Below, piece by piece: positions 8,822 through 15,950 of a stretch of 15,950 nucleotides of DNA. Under the pieces are notes generated by a model. That model saw nothing but the letters and a program-made list of their open reading frames with translations, was not told the origin of the DNA and made no database searches. The stretch covers positions 6,602 through 22,551 of the forward strand of contig MABB01000092.1 in NCBI GenBank assembly GCA_002162915.1. The letters run 5' to 3'. A program made the position numbers and the translations under genes. The DNA is from Rhodospirillales bacterium 47_12_T64 (GTDB lineage Bacteria > Pseudomonadota > Alphaproteobacteria > Kiloniellales > Kiloniellaceae). The first letter of the stretch is position 1. Each line of letters begins with the position of its first letter.

Positions 8822-8851
8822 CCTTGCCGCCAGTTAACAGGCGCAGTAAGG
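8822..8851 (+). other. Possible weak hairpin between the M32 gene and thrC
   Basis: CCTT (8822-8825) and AAGG (8848-8851) flank an inner stem, CGCC (8828-8831) with GGCG (8840-8843), leaving a small internal loop and an 8-nt apical loop. TTTCTGACTTT follows. This could be a weak terminator for the M32 gene. The stems are short and interrupted, so it may equally be chance. Confidence 0.2.
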
Positions 8852-8909
8852 TTTCTGACTTTAATCGATATGGGCGTATTACGTTACAAGAGTGACGGTC
8901 TAGGAAATC

Positions 8910-10307
8910 ATGAAATACATCAGTACCCGCGGGCGGGCAGATGCCCTTAATTTCGACGACGTTCTTTTGGCAGGTCTCGCACGAGACGGCGGTCTTTACC
9001 TCCCGGAAAGTTGGCCTGAATTTACAGCCGAAGAAATTCGGGATATGGCAGGCAAGCCCTATACTGAAATCGTCTTCAGAGTTGTTAAGCCGTTTGTTGA
9101 TGGTGTAATCCCGGATGCAGATCTCAAGACGATCATTGAAGATAGCTATGCCGAATTTCGTCACTCTGCAGTCGCGCCTCTAAAGCAGATTAACGGACGC
9201 ATTTGGGTGATGGAATTGTTCCATGGTCCGACTTTGGCGTTCAAGGATTTTGCGCTGCAGATGCTTGGGCGTTTGTTTGATTATGTTCTCAAACAACGCG
9301 GTGAACGTATTACGATCGTTGGGGCAACATCCGGCGATACGGGGTCTGCCGCGATAGAAGCCTGCCGCGACCGCGATCAGATCGATATCTATATCCTGCA
9401 CCCGCATGGACGTGTGTCAGAGGTCCAACGTCGTCAGATGACAACGGTGACTTCCAAAAACGTTACGAATGTTGCACTTGAAGGTACTTTTGATGACTGC
9501 CAGGATCATGTGAAGGCGATGTTCAATGATCAGAACTTCCGTGACACGGTAAACCTGTCTGCAGTAAATTCAATCAACTGGGCTCGTATAATGTCCCAGA
9601 TTGCCTATTACTTTGCTGCGGGAGTTTCTTTGGGAGCGCCTGATCGCCCTGTTGGATTCTCGGTTCCTACCGGTAATTTTGGTAATGTTTTTGCGGCCTA
9701 TGCAGCTGGGCGTATGGGATTGCCCGTTTCTCAATTAATCGTGGGCTCAAACAGAAATGATATTCTGACCCGTTTCTTTAAAACAGGTTCCATGACGATG
9801 AACCCTGTTGAGCCAAGTCTGTCGCCGTCGATGGATATTCAGATTTCAAGCAACTTCGAGCGGTTGCTTTTTGATCTTCTTGATCAAGATGGCGCAGCCG
9901 TAGAAGCTGCTCTGTCTTCTTTCCGTCAAGATGGGAAGTTTGATCTGGAGCCTGCACGTCACCAGAGAGTAATGAGGTTGTTTGACGCTTATCATCTCGA
10001 TGATGAACAGACGCTCTCTGAAATTAAAAAATATCATGATCAAACGGGTGAGCTGTTTGATCCACACTCGGTAATTGCAGTCGCCGCAGCTGAAGCCAAG
10101 ATCCGGGACGATGTTCCTGCTATGGTTTGTATGGCCACGGCCCATCCAGCCAAATTCCCGGACGCAGTTCATAAGGCCTCAGGAATAACCCCAGAACTTC
10201 CAGAACATATGGCGGACCTCTTTGAAAGAGAAGAGCAATATACCGTTATGGAAAATGATCTAGCCAAGCTAAAAGATATGGTGTTGTCCCGCAGGAGAAA
10301 CAACTAA
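8910..10307 (+). CDS. thrC: Threonine synthase
   Basis: ThrC converts O-phosphohomoserine to threonine with pyridoxal phosphate (PLP), the last step of threonine synthesis in the cytoplasm. The 465-residue sequence begins MKYISTRG, as proteobacterial threonine synthases do. The PLP lysine is K112, in HGPTLAFKDFALQ. The cofactor phosphate is held by the SGDTGSAAIEA and PTGNFGNVFAAY loops, and GSNRNDILTRF is also conserved. AGGA (8902-8905) lies 4 bp before the ATG, and 116 bp separate it from the M32 gene, enough for its own promoter. The M16 gene follows three bases after its stop. Threonine synthase next to an M16 peptidase downstream of the cox cluster is a recurrent alphaproteobacterial arrangement (from memory). 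Confidence 0.96.
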   Translation: MKYISTRGRADALNFDDVLLAGLARDGGLYLPESWPEFTAEEIRDMAGKPYTEIVFRVVKPFVDGVIPDADLKTIIEDSYAEFRHSAVAPLKQINGRIWVMELFHGPTLAFKDFALQMLGRLFDYVLKQRGERITIVGATSGDTGSAAIEACRDRDQIDIYILHPHGRVSEVQRRQMTTVTSKNVTNVALEGTFDDCQDHVKAMFNDQNFRDTVNLSAVNSINWARIMSQIAYYFAAGVSLGAPDRPVGFSVPTGNFGNVFAAYAAGRMGLPVSQLIVGSNRNDILTRFFKTGSMTMNPVEPSLSPSMDIQISSNFERLLFDLLDQDGAAVEAALSSFRQDGKFDLEPARHQRVMRLFDAYHLDDEQTLSEIKKYHDQTGELFDPHSVIAVAAAEAKIRDDVPAMVCMATAHPAKFPDAVHKASGITPELPEHMADLFEREEQYTVMENDLAKLKDMVLSRRRNN

Positions 10308-10310
10308 CTA

Positions 10311-11570
10311 ATGACAATAAAGATCTCTACTTTATCCAATGGTTTACGTGTTGCGACAGATCATCAGGATTCCGTTGAATCTGTATCCCTCGGGGCATGG
10401 ATTGGTGTTGGTGCACGCAATGAAGAAGCCAATGTAAATGGTGTTGCCCACTTGTTGGAGCATATGGTTTTCAAGGGAACGGAAAAACGTACAGCCTTTG
10501 ATATTGCGGAAGAAATTGAATCCGTTGGCGGCCAGCTCAATGCCTATACCTCGCGTGAAAACACGGCCTTTTACGCAAAAGTTCTGAGCGATGATGTGCC
10601 CCTCGCCATGGATACTGTGGCAGATATTTTACAAAGGCCATTGTTTGATGACGCTGAGCTTCAGAAAGAACGTCACGTTGTCCTCCAGGAATTGGGACAG
10701 GCAAACGATACGCCGGATGACATAATTTTTGATCACTTTCAGGAAACGGCATACAGCTCTCAGGCTCTTGGCCGACCTGTTCTTGGCACCAGCGAGATTG
10801 TCAGCCAACTGTCCTCCGATGATTTGCGAAGTTACCTGACAGGTAATTATGGTAGCGATACTATGGTTGTCTGTGCTTCGGGAAAAGTTCAGCATGACGA
10901 GTTTGTCAAACTTGCCGAGGACCAGTTCGGGGGGCTTCAGAAAATCAACCCGAAAGAGCTTGAACCATCGAGCTATGTTGGTGGTGACTACCGTGAAGAA
11001 CGGGATTTGGAGCAGGTTCATTTTCTGCTTGGGTTCAAAGGAACTGATTATCTCAGCTCTGATTATTATGCAGCAAACGTCCTTTCGACTCTCTTCGGTG
11101 GTGGGATGTCTTCGCGGTTATTCCAGGAAATTCGGGAAAAACGCGGACTGGTTTATACGATTTATTCTTTTGCTTCCAGCTTCATGGATAATGGCCTTTT
11201 TGGTATTTACGCGGGCACGGGCGAAAAGGAAATCGCTGAATTGGTCCCTGTCGTTTCTGATATGTTGATGGAACTGTCAGAAACGATAACCGAAGAGGAA
11301 ATTGTTCGTGCCAGAACACAGCTAAAAGCCTCTATCTTGATGGGGCGTGAAAGTACGGGCGTTCGATGTGAGCAACTCGCTCAACAACTTTTGATATTTA
11401 ATCGCTCTATTTCCGTTGAAGAAACTGTTGCTAAAATCGATGCTGTGGACGTTAGCAGGGTGCAAGACTTTGCGAAAGCAATGTTGAGTAGCCCGATGAC
11501 GATGGCGGCTCTGGGACCACTAACAAACCTTGAAAGCCAAGAGCAATTGGAAAAAAGGTTTACGGGTTGA
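10311..11570 (+). CDS. M16 family zinc peptidase (mitochondrial processing peptidase-like)
   Basis: The 419-residue protein belongs to the pitrilysin/M16 family and resembles the beta subunit of mitochondrial processing peptidase. The inverted zinc motif HLLEH (H47, E50, H51) sits in the usual N-terminal context GVAHLLEHMVFKGT, and the second acidic region KERHVVLQELGQ follows. The C-terminal half carries the FGGGMSSRLFQEIREKRGLVY segment, which supplies substrate-binding residues. Both halves are present, so it is a complete single-chain M16 enzyme. There is no signal peptide, suggesting a cytoplasmic location. The substrate is unknown. AGGAG at 10293-10297, inside the end of thrC, may serve as its ribosome-binding site. 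It is probably co-transcribed with thrC and the acetyltransferase. Confidence 0.94.
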   Translation: MTIKISTLSNGLRVATDHQDSVESVSLGAWIGVGARNEEANVNGVAHLLEHMVFKGTEKRTAFDIAEEIESVGGQLNAYTSRENTAFYAKVLSDDVPLAMDTVADILQRPLFDDAELQKERHVVLQELGQANDTPDDIIFDHFQETAYSSQALGRPVLGTSEIVSQLSSDDLRSYLTGNYGSDTMVVCASGKVQHDEFVKLAEDQFGGLQKINPKELEPSSYVGGDYREERDLEQVHFLLGFKGTDYLSSDYYAANVLSTLFGGGMSSRLFQEIREKRGLVYTIYSFASSFMDNGLFGIYAGTGEKEIAELVPVVSDMLMELSETITEEEIVRARTQLKASILMGRESTGVRCEQLAQQLLIFNRSISVEETVAKIDAVDVSRVQDFAKAMLSSPMTMAALGPLTNLESQEQLEKRFTG

Positions 11571-11571
11571 T

Positions 11572-12189
11572 ATGTTGTTGGGTGGAATGGGTTCTTGGGA
11601 CATGCGGAAGCTCCGCTTGATGAACGAGCGCGTTTATTTGCGCTCCCCCCAGTCAGGCGATTGGAAAGAGTGGGCTGAGCTTCGTCGTATGAGCCGTGAA
11701 TTCTTAACGCCTTGGGAACCAACATGGTTTTTGGATAATCTCAGTAAATCATCATTCAAGGAAAAATTGCGGGTCTACAAGATGGACTGGCGGAATGATA
11801 CGAGTTATTCCTTTTATGCTTTTTCTCGAAAAGACGATCGGATGCTTGGGGGGATAACTCTGGGTAACGTTCGGCGTGGTGCGGCGCATATGGGCACCAT
11901 CGGGTACTGGATGGGCGAGACCCATTCCGGCAAGGGTTACATGACCGAAATTTTATCTTCGGTTATTGATTATGCTTTTGATGAACTGGCCCTTCATCGT
12001 TTGGAAGCGGCGTGTCTGGAAAATAACGCATCAAGTAAAGCCGTTTTGGGGAAGGTTGGTTTCCAGGTAGAGGGGCATGCCCGGGGATATCTAAAGATTA
12101 ATGGAATGTGGCAAGACCACATTACTTTTTCTCTCTTGCAAAATGACCCACGTTTGTCGCGCAAAGGGTGGGTTGAAGGTCAATCCTAA
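11572..12189 (+). CDS. GNAT family N-acetyltransferase, RimJ-like
   Basis: The 205-residue protein is a GNAT-fold acetyltransferase that uses acetyl-CoA. It resembles RimJ-type enzymes that acetylate protein N-termini: ERVYLRSP and REFLTPWEPTW near the N-terminus, GTIGYWMGETHSGKGYMTE for the acetyl-CoA pyrophosphate loop, then LHRLEAACLENNASSKAVLGKVGF and a final GYLKINGMWQDHITFSLL. The start is uncertain. ATG 11572, one base after the M16 stop, is chosen because it fits tight operon spacing. ATG 11587 and ATG 11602 are in-frame alternatives, and a longer frame reaches back to 11530 inside the M16 gene. The true substrate cannot be read from sequence, and the rimJ symbol is not assigned for that reason. 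Confidence 0.9.
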   Translation: MLLGGMGSWDMRKLRLMNERVYLRSPQSGDWKEWAELRRMSREFLTPWEPTWFLDNLSKSSFKEKLRVYKMDWRNDTSYSFYAFSRKDDRMLGGITLGNVRRGAAHMGTIGYWMGETHSGKGYMTEILSSVIDYAFDELALHRLEAACLENNASSKAVLGKVGFQVEGHARGYLKINGMWQDHITFSLLQNDPRLSRKGWVEGQS

Positions 12190-12214
12190 TTTGGAACCTT
12201 ACATATTTTCCAAA
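12190..12214. other. Inverted repeat between convergent genes
   Basis: TTTGGAA (12190-12196) and TTCCAAA (12208-12214) form a perfect 7-bp stem with an 11-nt loop, directly after the acetyltransferase stop codon and 16 bp from the end of the convergent yqgE. No T-run follows on either strand. It may be a weak bidirectional terminator or transcript 3'-end signal. Confidence 0.3.
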
Positions 12215-12230
12215 ACAGGTTTGTTTAAGA

Positions 12231-12803
12231 TCAAGCGTGTCCTGATTCGGACGACAGCCAATTGGGATCGATACCAATCTTCGACATTGCCAAATCCCAC
12301 TTGAGCCTTAAGTCAGATCCAAACAGGATGTCTTCGTCCTGCTCGGCAATTAGCCAGCCGTTTTGATGTAGTTCATCAGTGAGTTGTCCTGGTCCCCAAC
12401 CTGCATAACCAAGTGCTAACAGGCTTTTGTCCGGACCTTGATCGTTTGCAATGTCATTGAGAATATCTAGTGTCGCCGTCATGGCTACTTTACCGGTAAC
12501 AGCCAGGGTGCTGTCTTGCTGATACTCGTTGCTATGCAGAACAAAACCTCGCCCAGATTCCACAGGTCCGCCAAAATGAACTCGAATCTCTGATGCTGTA
12601 TCTGTCTTTTTTATGCCGAGTTGTTCCAGCAGATCGACGAAAGTGAAACTTTCGACAAGTTGATTGATGACCAACCCCATGGCACCGTCTTCGTTGTGGG
12701 CGCAGATATAAATGACTGACCGGGCAAAGCGTGGATCGGTCATTTGAGGCATGGCAATAAGTAACTTGCCGGTCAAAAAGTCGTTACCCTGTAAGCTCGT
12801 CAT
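12231..12803 (-). CDS. yqgE: YqgE/AlgH family protein (DUF179)
   Basis: The 190-residue protein matches the YqgE/AlgH family. It shows LTGKLLIAMPQMTDPRFARS followed by VIYICAHNEDGAMGLVINQL, then GGPVESGRGFVLHS and LALGYAGWGPGQL. Length and motif order agree with E. coli YqgE (about 187 residues). The biochemical function is not established. AlgH was linked to alginate regulation in Pseudomonas. The open frame extends 24 residues upstream, but the ATG at 12803 is preferred because an AGGAGG lies upstream of it and conserved family sequence begins at once. The gene is convergent with the acetyltransferase gene and divergent from the DsbD-like gene. Confidence 0.92.
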   Translation of the reverse strand: MTSLQGNDFLTGKLLIAMPQMTDPRFARSVIYICAHNEDGAMGLVINQLVESFTFVDLLEQLGIKKTDTASEIRVHFGGPVESGRGFVLHSNEYQQDSTLAVTGKVAMTATLDILNDIANDQGPDKSLLALGYAGWGPGQLTDELHQNGWLIAEQDEDILFGSDLRLKWDLAMSKIGIDPNWLSSESGHA

Positions 12804-12815
12804 TGCAATTTTGTA

Positions 12816-12821
12816 CCTCCT
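12816..12821 (-). promoter_or_regulatory. Shine-Dalgarno of yqgE that decides its start
   Basis: CCTCCT on the + strand reads AGGAGG on the minus strand, the strongest ribosome-binding site in the window. It lies 12 bases before the ATG at 12803, a slightly long spacing. It lies within the longer open frame, so that extension is unlikely to be translated. Confidence 0.6.
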
Positions 12822-12862
12822 GAGCAGATATAGGAGAGATAAATGTAACGAAAACGGGAAAC

Positions 12863-12874
12863 TGACCCGGGTCA
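12863..12874. promoter_or_regulatory. Perfect 12-bp palindrome in the yqgE/dsbD-like divergent region
   Basis: TGACCCGGGTCA is its own reverse complement. It lies 60 bp upstream of the yqgE start and 118 bp upstream of the dsbD-like start, beside a very AT-rich stretch (about 12887-12937) that could hold promoters for either gene. It is a candidate operator for a dimeric regulator. No known consensus is recognised, and exact promoter boxes cannot be fixed by eye. Confidence 0.3.
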
Positions 12875-12991
12875 TTCCGTCACATCGTTATAACTACAAT
12901 ATACTATATAGGTTTATACTTTAAGAATTATAAAGCTCGAGAGAAATTCAATTTACTTGGTTCTCATAAATTAGGGGAAGTATCCGTAAAA

Positions 12992-15112
12992 ATGCCGGTG
13001 AGATTACACAAGACCATAAAAACAAAGGTCGCACGGTTCATAGTGTTTTGTTTTACATTCGTTATCGGTACCTTGGTGAGCCTTACCTTTGCGCAGGCTT
13101 CTTTCACTCCATGGGCTGAAACGGACTTCTCTCGTGTGCGTCTCGTTTCTGGTCAGGAAACCTTGGGCGAGCAAGGCCAAGTAATGCTTGGCTTGCAGTT
13201 TGAGCTCGAGGAGGGATGGAAAACTTACTGGCGGACCCCCGGTGATGCAGGCTTCCCCGTCTCTTTGGAACTTGATGATAGTGAGAACCTGGCAGATTGG
13301 GAGTTCTTCTGGCCCGTTCCTCACCGCTTTACTCTCTTTGGTCTCGAGACTTTTGGTTACAGTAAAGAAGTTGTCTTCCCTGTTAGGATAAAAGCGAGTG
13401 ATCCTTCCAAGGATGTCTATCTCAAGGGTCAGGTCAGCTATCTTCTTTGTCAGGAGATCTGCATCCCCTTTGATGCCGAAGTCGAAATGCGCATTCCTGC
13501 TGGAGAAGCTTTCCCGTCTCTGGAAGAAAGCATTGTTTCAAGTTATGTGAAACAAGTTCCAGGACTTGGAGCCGAATCGGGTCTGGCTATTGAAAGTACA
13601 TTCCTTCGGGGAGACGGCGAAAAACTTCAAATTTTGGTTACCGCAGTTACAACAGGAGAACCTTTTGTAACTCCTGACTTGATTGTCGAAGGTCCTCCAG
13701 GGTTCTCTTTTTCAAGGCCAGAAATCTACTTACTGGAAAATTCTTCGCGTGCGGAATTTGTTATCCCGGTCTCAACTGCAAGAGAGAACAAAGGGGTACT
13801 TGAAGGAAAGCGATTAATCCTTTCTCTCGTCGATGAAACGCGAGGGTATGAGATCGAGAATATAGCCCGCTTTGCTCCAAATGATGGATTTAACAGCTCG
13901 ACACCAGTTGAACTGCTTACCATTTTGGCGATTGCTTTGCTTGGTGGGTTTATCCTGAACCTGATGCCTTGTGTTTTACCAGTTCTATCTCTGAAGCTAC
14001 TCTCTGTCGTTAAGCATGAGGGAAAAGATGGAAAGGAACTTCGGAGTAGTTTTCTCGCTATAAGTCTTGGGATCATTACCTCTTTTTGGTTACTGGCAAG
14101 CTTAGCCATTGGTCTTAAGGCTGCGGGTATATCCGTGGGGTGGGGCATTCAGTTCCAACAACCTCTGTTTTTGATCGCTATGGCAGGAATTGTAACTCTG
14201 TTTGCCGCCAATCTTTTTGGCTGGTTTGAAGTCTTTGCCCCAACAGCTCTTACGGATAAAGCGATCACGGTTACTGATCGCAATGGATATTCTGGGGATT
14301 TCCTGAAAGGAATGTTTGCAACCCTTCTGGCAACCCCTTGTTCTGCTCCGTTCCTCGGTACGGCCGTCGGTTTTGCCTTGGCGAGAGGGGCCGTAGAAAT
14401 TTTTGGAATTTTCACATTATTAGGTGTCGGGATGTCGATACCTTACCTGCTTGTTGCTGTTAAACCCGAGTTTTCCCGCATTCTGCCAAAGCCGGGTAAG
14501 TGGATGGTGTGGCTGAAAGTCTTTCTAGGGCTAATGTTGCTCGGGACGACAATCTGGTTGTTAAGCGTTCTCTTTGTTCAAGTTGGGATCGTTGCAACTG
14601 TGGCTGTAGCCGTTCTTTTGGTTGTTGGGTTGGTGGTTCTCGCTTTGAAGAAGTTATCTCTCCTTCACAGGATTTCGATGGTTGGAATTCTCGCCTTTAT
14701 TTCCATGGCGGTCCCATACGGATTGGCCGAAGCTCCTCAAAAAGAATTACGTTCTGATCTTTGGCAACCCTTTGCTGAGACGAAAATTTCTAAACTGGTT
14801 AGCTCCGGTAATGTCGTCTTTGTTGATGTGACTGCCGACTGGTGTATCACCTGTCAGGTAAATAAAAAGCTCGTACTGGAGACGGACGAAATACAGTTAC
14901 GGTTGGCGCAAAACAACGTTGTTCCTATACTGGCAGATTGGACGCTGCCAAGTGAAGAAATTACGGCCTATCTTAAACGGTATGATCGCTACGGCATTCC
15001 GTTCAATATTGTTTATGGCCCCGGGGCACCAGAGGGGATCGTTCTCTCGGAGTTGCTTTCTATGGAAGAGACAAAAAAAGCTTTTGATAAGGCCGCTTCT
15101 CTGCAAAATTAA
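12992..15112 (+). CDS. DsbD/ScsB-like protein-disulfide reductase
   Basis: The 706-residue protein carries electrons across the inner membrane to reduce periplasmic disulfides. A signal sequence (about 1-36, AQA before SFTPW) leads a periplasmic domain with a CxxxC pair, C153 and C157 (LLCQEICIPF). The DsbD-type membrane core follows with its two redox cysteines, C327 (NLMPCVLPVLSLK) and C450 (LATPCSAPFLGTA). A C-terminal thioredoxin domain carries C618 and C621 (DWCITCQVNKK). All three cysteine pairs are therefore intact. The long N-terminal domain (about 300 residues) is closer to ScsB-type reductases than to E. coli DsbD, so no symbol is given. AGGGGA lies 13 bp before the ATG, which is rather far. 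The peroxiredoxin gene follows after 38 bp. Confidence 0.93.
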   Translation: MPVRLHKTIKTKVARFIVFCFTFVIGTLVSLTFAQASFTPWAETDFSRVRLVSGQETLGEQGQVMLGLQFELEEGWKTYWRTPGDAGFPVSLELDDSENLADWEFFWPVPHRFTLFGLETFGYSKEVVFPVRIKASDPSKDVYLKGQVSYLLCQEICIPFDAEVEMRIPAGEAFPSLEESIVSSYVKQVPGLGAESGLAIESTFLRGDGEKLQILVTAVTTGEPFVTPDLIVEGPPGFSFSRPEIYLLENSSRAEFVIPVSTARENKGVLEGKRLILSLVDETRGYEIENIARFAPNDGFNSSTPVELLTILAIALLGGFILNLMPCVLPVLSLKLLSVVKHEGKDGKELRSSFLAISLGIITSFWLLASLAIGLKAAGISVGWGIQFQQPLFLIAMAGIVTLFAANLFGWFEVFAPTALTDKAITVTDRNGYSGDFLKGMFATLLATPCSAPFLGTAVGFALARGAVEIFGIFTLLGVGMSIPYLLVAVKPEFSRILPKPGKWMVWLKVFLGLMLLGTTIWLLSVLFVQVGIVATVAVAVLLVVGLVVLALKKLSLLHRISMVGILAFISMAVPYGLAEAPQKELRSDLWQPFAETKISKLVSSGNVVFVDVTADWCITCQVNKKLVLETDEIQLRLAQNNVVPILADWTLPSEEITAYLKRYDRYGIPFNIVYGPGAPEGIVLSELLSMEETKKAFDKAASLQN

Positions 15113-15150
15113 ATCATCATTTTAAATATAGTATCGCAGGGAATTATGAC

Positions 15151-15633
15151 ATGACGATTGCTATCGGAGATAAAGTACCATCAGTTTCAGTTTGGAACAA
15201 AGATGCGGACGGGGTGCACAAATTGGATTTCTCCGAATTTTGTGCAGGTAAAACTGTTGCGTTCTTTTCTGTCCCAGGGGCTTTTACGCCAACTTGCCAG
15301 GAAAAACATTTCCCGAGCTTCAAATCAAACTCTCAGACTCTTAAAGAAAAGGGTGTCGATGTTATTGCCTGTATGTCTGTCAACGACCCTTTCGTTATGC
15401 AAGCCTGGGGAGAGTTACTTGATCCTGAAGGGGACATCGTGATGCTTGCAGATGCGGAATGTGAGCTTGCGACAGCATTTGGGCTTACGATCGACGCGTC
15501 TGGCGCAGGGCTTGGCCAGCGTTCTGCTCGTTTTTCCATGCTGATTAAAAATAGTATGGTATCTAGTCTTCACACAGAAGAGTCCGGGGGGTACGAACTC
15601 TCCAGTGCCGAGGTTTTGTTAAAAGATCTCTAA
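15151..15633 (+). CDS. Peroxiredoxin, Prx5 type
   Basis: This 160-residue thiol peroxidase reduces hydrogen peroxide and organic peroxides. The peroxidatic cysteine is C49, in the family motif PGAFTPTCQEKHFP with T46. The Prx5 signature VNDPFVMQAWG and the GLGQRSARFSMLI segment are both present. Additional cysteines are C31, C74 and C104. Which of them, if any, resolves C49 cannot be told from sequence. There is no signal peptide, so it should be cytoplasmic. No glutaredoxin domain is fused, unlike the hybrid Prx5 proteins of some bacteria. AGGGA (15138-15142) precedes the ATG. Co-transcription with the upstream DsbD-like gene is likely, and a terminator follows. Confidence 0.95.
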   Translation: MTIAIGDKVPSVSVWNKDADGVHKLDFSEFCAGKTVAFFSVPGAFTPTCQEKHFPSFKSNSQTLKEKGVDVIACMSVNDPFVMQAWGELLDPEGDIVMLADAECELATAFGLTIDASGAGLGQRSARFSMLIKNSMVSSLHTEESGGYELSSAEVLLKDL

Positions 15634-15646
15634 GGAATATAATTAA

Positions 15647-15685
15647 GTAGGAGGGGAGAGGCGCATTCTCCTCTCTACCTTTTTT
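15647..15685 (+). terminator. Intrinsic terminator after the peroxiredoxin gene
   Basis: GAGGGGAGA (15651-15659) pairs with TCTCCTCTC (15667-15675), nine pairs with one G-T, around a 7-nt loop. GTA/TAC extends the stem past a bulged G. Six T residues follow (15680-15685). It begins 14 bp after the peroxiredoxin stop and separates it from the convergent DUF1194 gene. The T-run is on the + strand only. Confidence 0.8.
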
Positions 15686-15700
15686 ACAATTTTTGAAACT

Positions 15701-15950
15701 TTAGTTACTGGCTATTGGCAGGTTACCGATTTCTCTGATGAGTTTTTCTAAAATGGCGCGCTTATAATCGCCATAGGATTCAGCCTTGATGACAAAGCTG
15801 CCATATCCTCCGACGATTTCATTGCGGAAATAATGATGAAGCGACGGAATCTCGTTTACAATTGCGAGCCCGTTAATGCTTATTCCTCTGTCAATTGCGA
15901 CATCTCTAAGAAAATGAGGTGGCACGCCATCATTGTTTCTTCCATCTCCA
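15701..15950 (-). CDS. DUF1194 family protein, C-terminal part (5' truncated)
   Basis: On the minus strand the frame is open from the window edge to the TAA at 15701-15703, giving 82 residues with the N-terminal part missing. Visible signatures are GDGRNNDG at the window edge, then AIDRGISINGLAIVNE, LHHYFRNEIVGGYGSFVIKA and a helical end, YKRAILEKLIREIG. These match what I know of DUF1194, a von Willebrand factor A-like family of about 230-260 residues that is often exported. The function is unknown. A GTG at 15923-15925 is not the true start, since conserved sequence continues before it. Confidence 0.85.
   Translation of the reverse strand, partial: GDGRNNDGVPPHFLRDVAIDRGISINGLAIVNEIPSLHHYFRNEIVGGYGSFVIKAESYGDYKRAILEKLIREIGNLPIASN

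Noticed and set aside
12804..12875. 24-residue N-terminal extension of YqgE in the same frame
   Set aside because: The AGGAGG Shine-Dalgarno and the palindrome lie inside it, and conserved family sequence starts at the ATG at 12803.

Overview
The window reads as ordinary chromosomal DNA from an alphaproteobacterium of intermediate GC content. The evidence is the gene order coxB-coxA-ctaB-small membrane protein-ctaG-ctaE-DUF983-SURF1, followed nearby by threonine synthase, an M16 processing-peptidase homologue and a RimJ-type acetyltransferase. That neighbourhood is typical of Alphaproteobacteria. A marine Kiloniella/Sneathiella/Terasakiella-like lineage would fit the base composition, but this is only a guess. 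I see no mobile element, CRISPR array, tRNA or rRNA gene, and no frameshifted gene.

Layout. (1) 1-585: the 3' end of a DUF3422 membrane protein. (2) 586-927: a 342-bp non-coding region in front of coxB with a possible operator, a possible promoter and a predicted folded RNA leader containing a tiny uORF. (3) 928-7224: the aa3-type cytochrome c oxidase cluster. It holds subunits II, I and III (coxB, coxA, ctaE), haem O synthase (ctaB), a 51-residue single-span protein (4448-4603), the copper chaperone CtaG/Cox11, a DUF983 zinc-ribbon membrane protein and SURF1. (4) 7300-8793: an M32 metallocarboxypeptidase. (5) 8910-12189: thrC, an M16 zinc peptidase and a GNAT acetyltransferase, tightly spaced. 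(6) 12231-12803 on the minus strand: YqgE/AlgH, divergent from (7) 12992-15633: a DsbD/ScsB-like transmembrane thiol reductase followed by a Prx5-type peroxiredoxin, ended by a good intrinsic terminator. (8) 15701-15950 on the minus strand: the C-terminal end of a DUF1194 protein.

The cox genes work together. CoxA, CoxB and CtaE form the catalytic core. CtaB makes haem O, the precursor of haem A. CtaG delivers copper to the CuB site and SURF1 helps haem a3 insertion. The small protein and the DUF983 protein lie inside the transcription unit and are probably accessory or assembly factors. The DsbD-like reductase and the peroxiredoxin suggest a second, thiol-redox theme.

I found no clearly new multi-gene system. 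The points most worth a second look are the structured coxB leader with its uORF, the stem-loops immediately after each of the three oxidase subunit genes but not after the assembly genes, the 51-residue cox protein, and a perfect 12-bp palindrome between yqgE and the dsbD-like gene. All RNA structures were paired by eye, without energy calculations.
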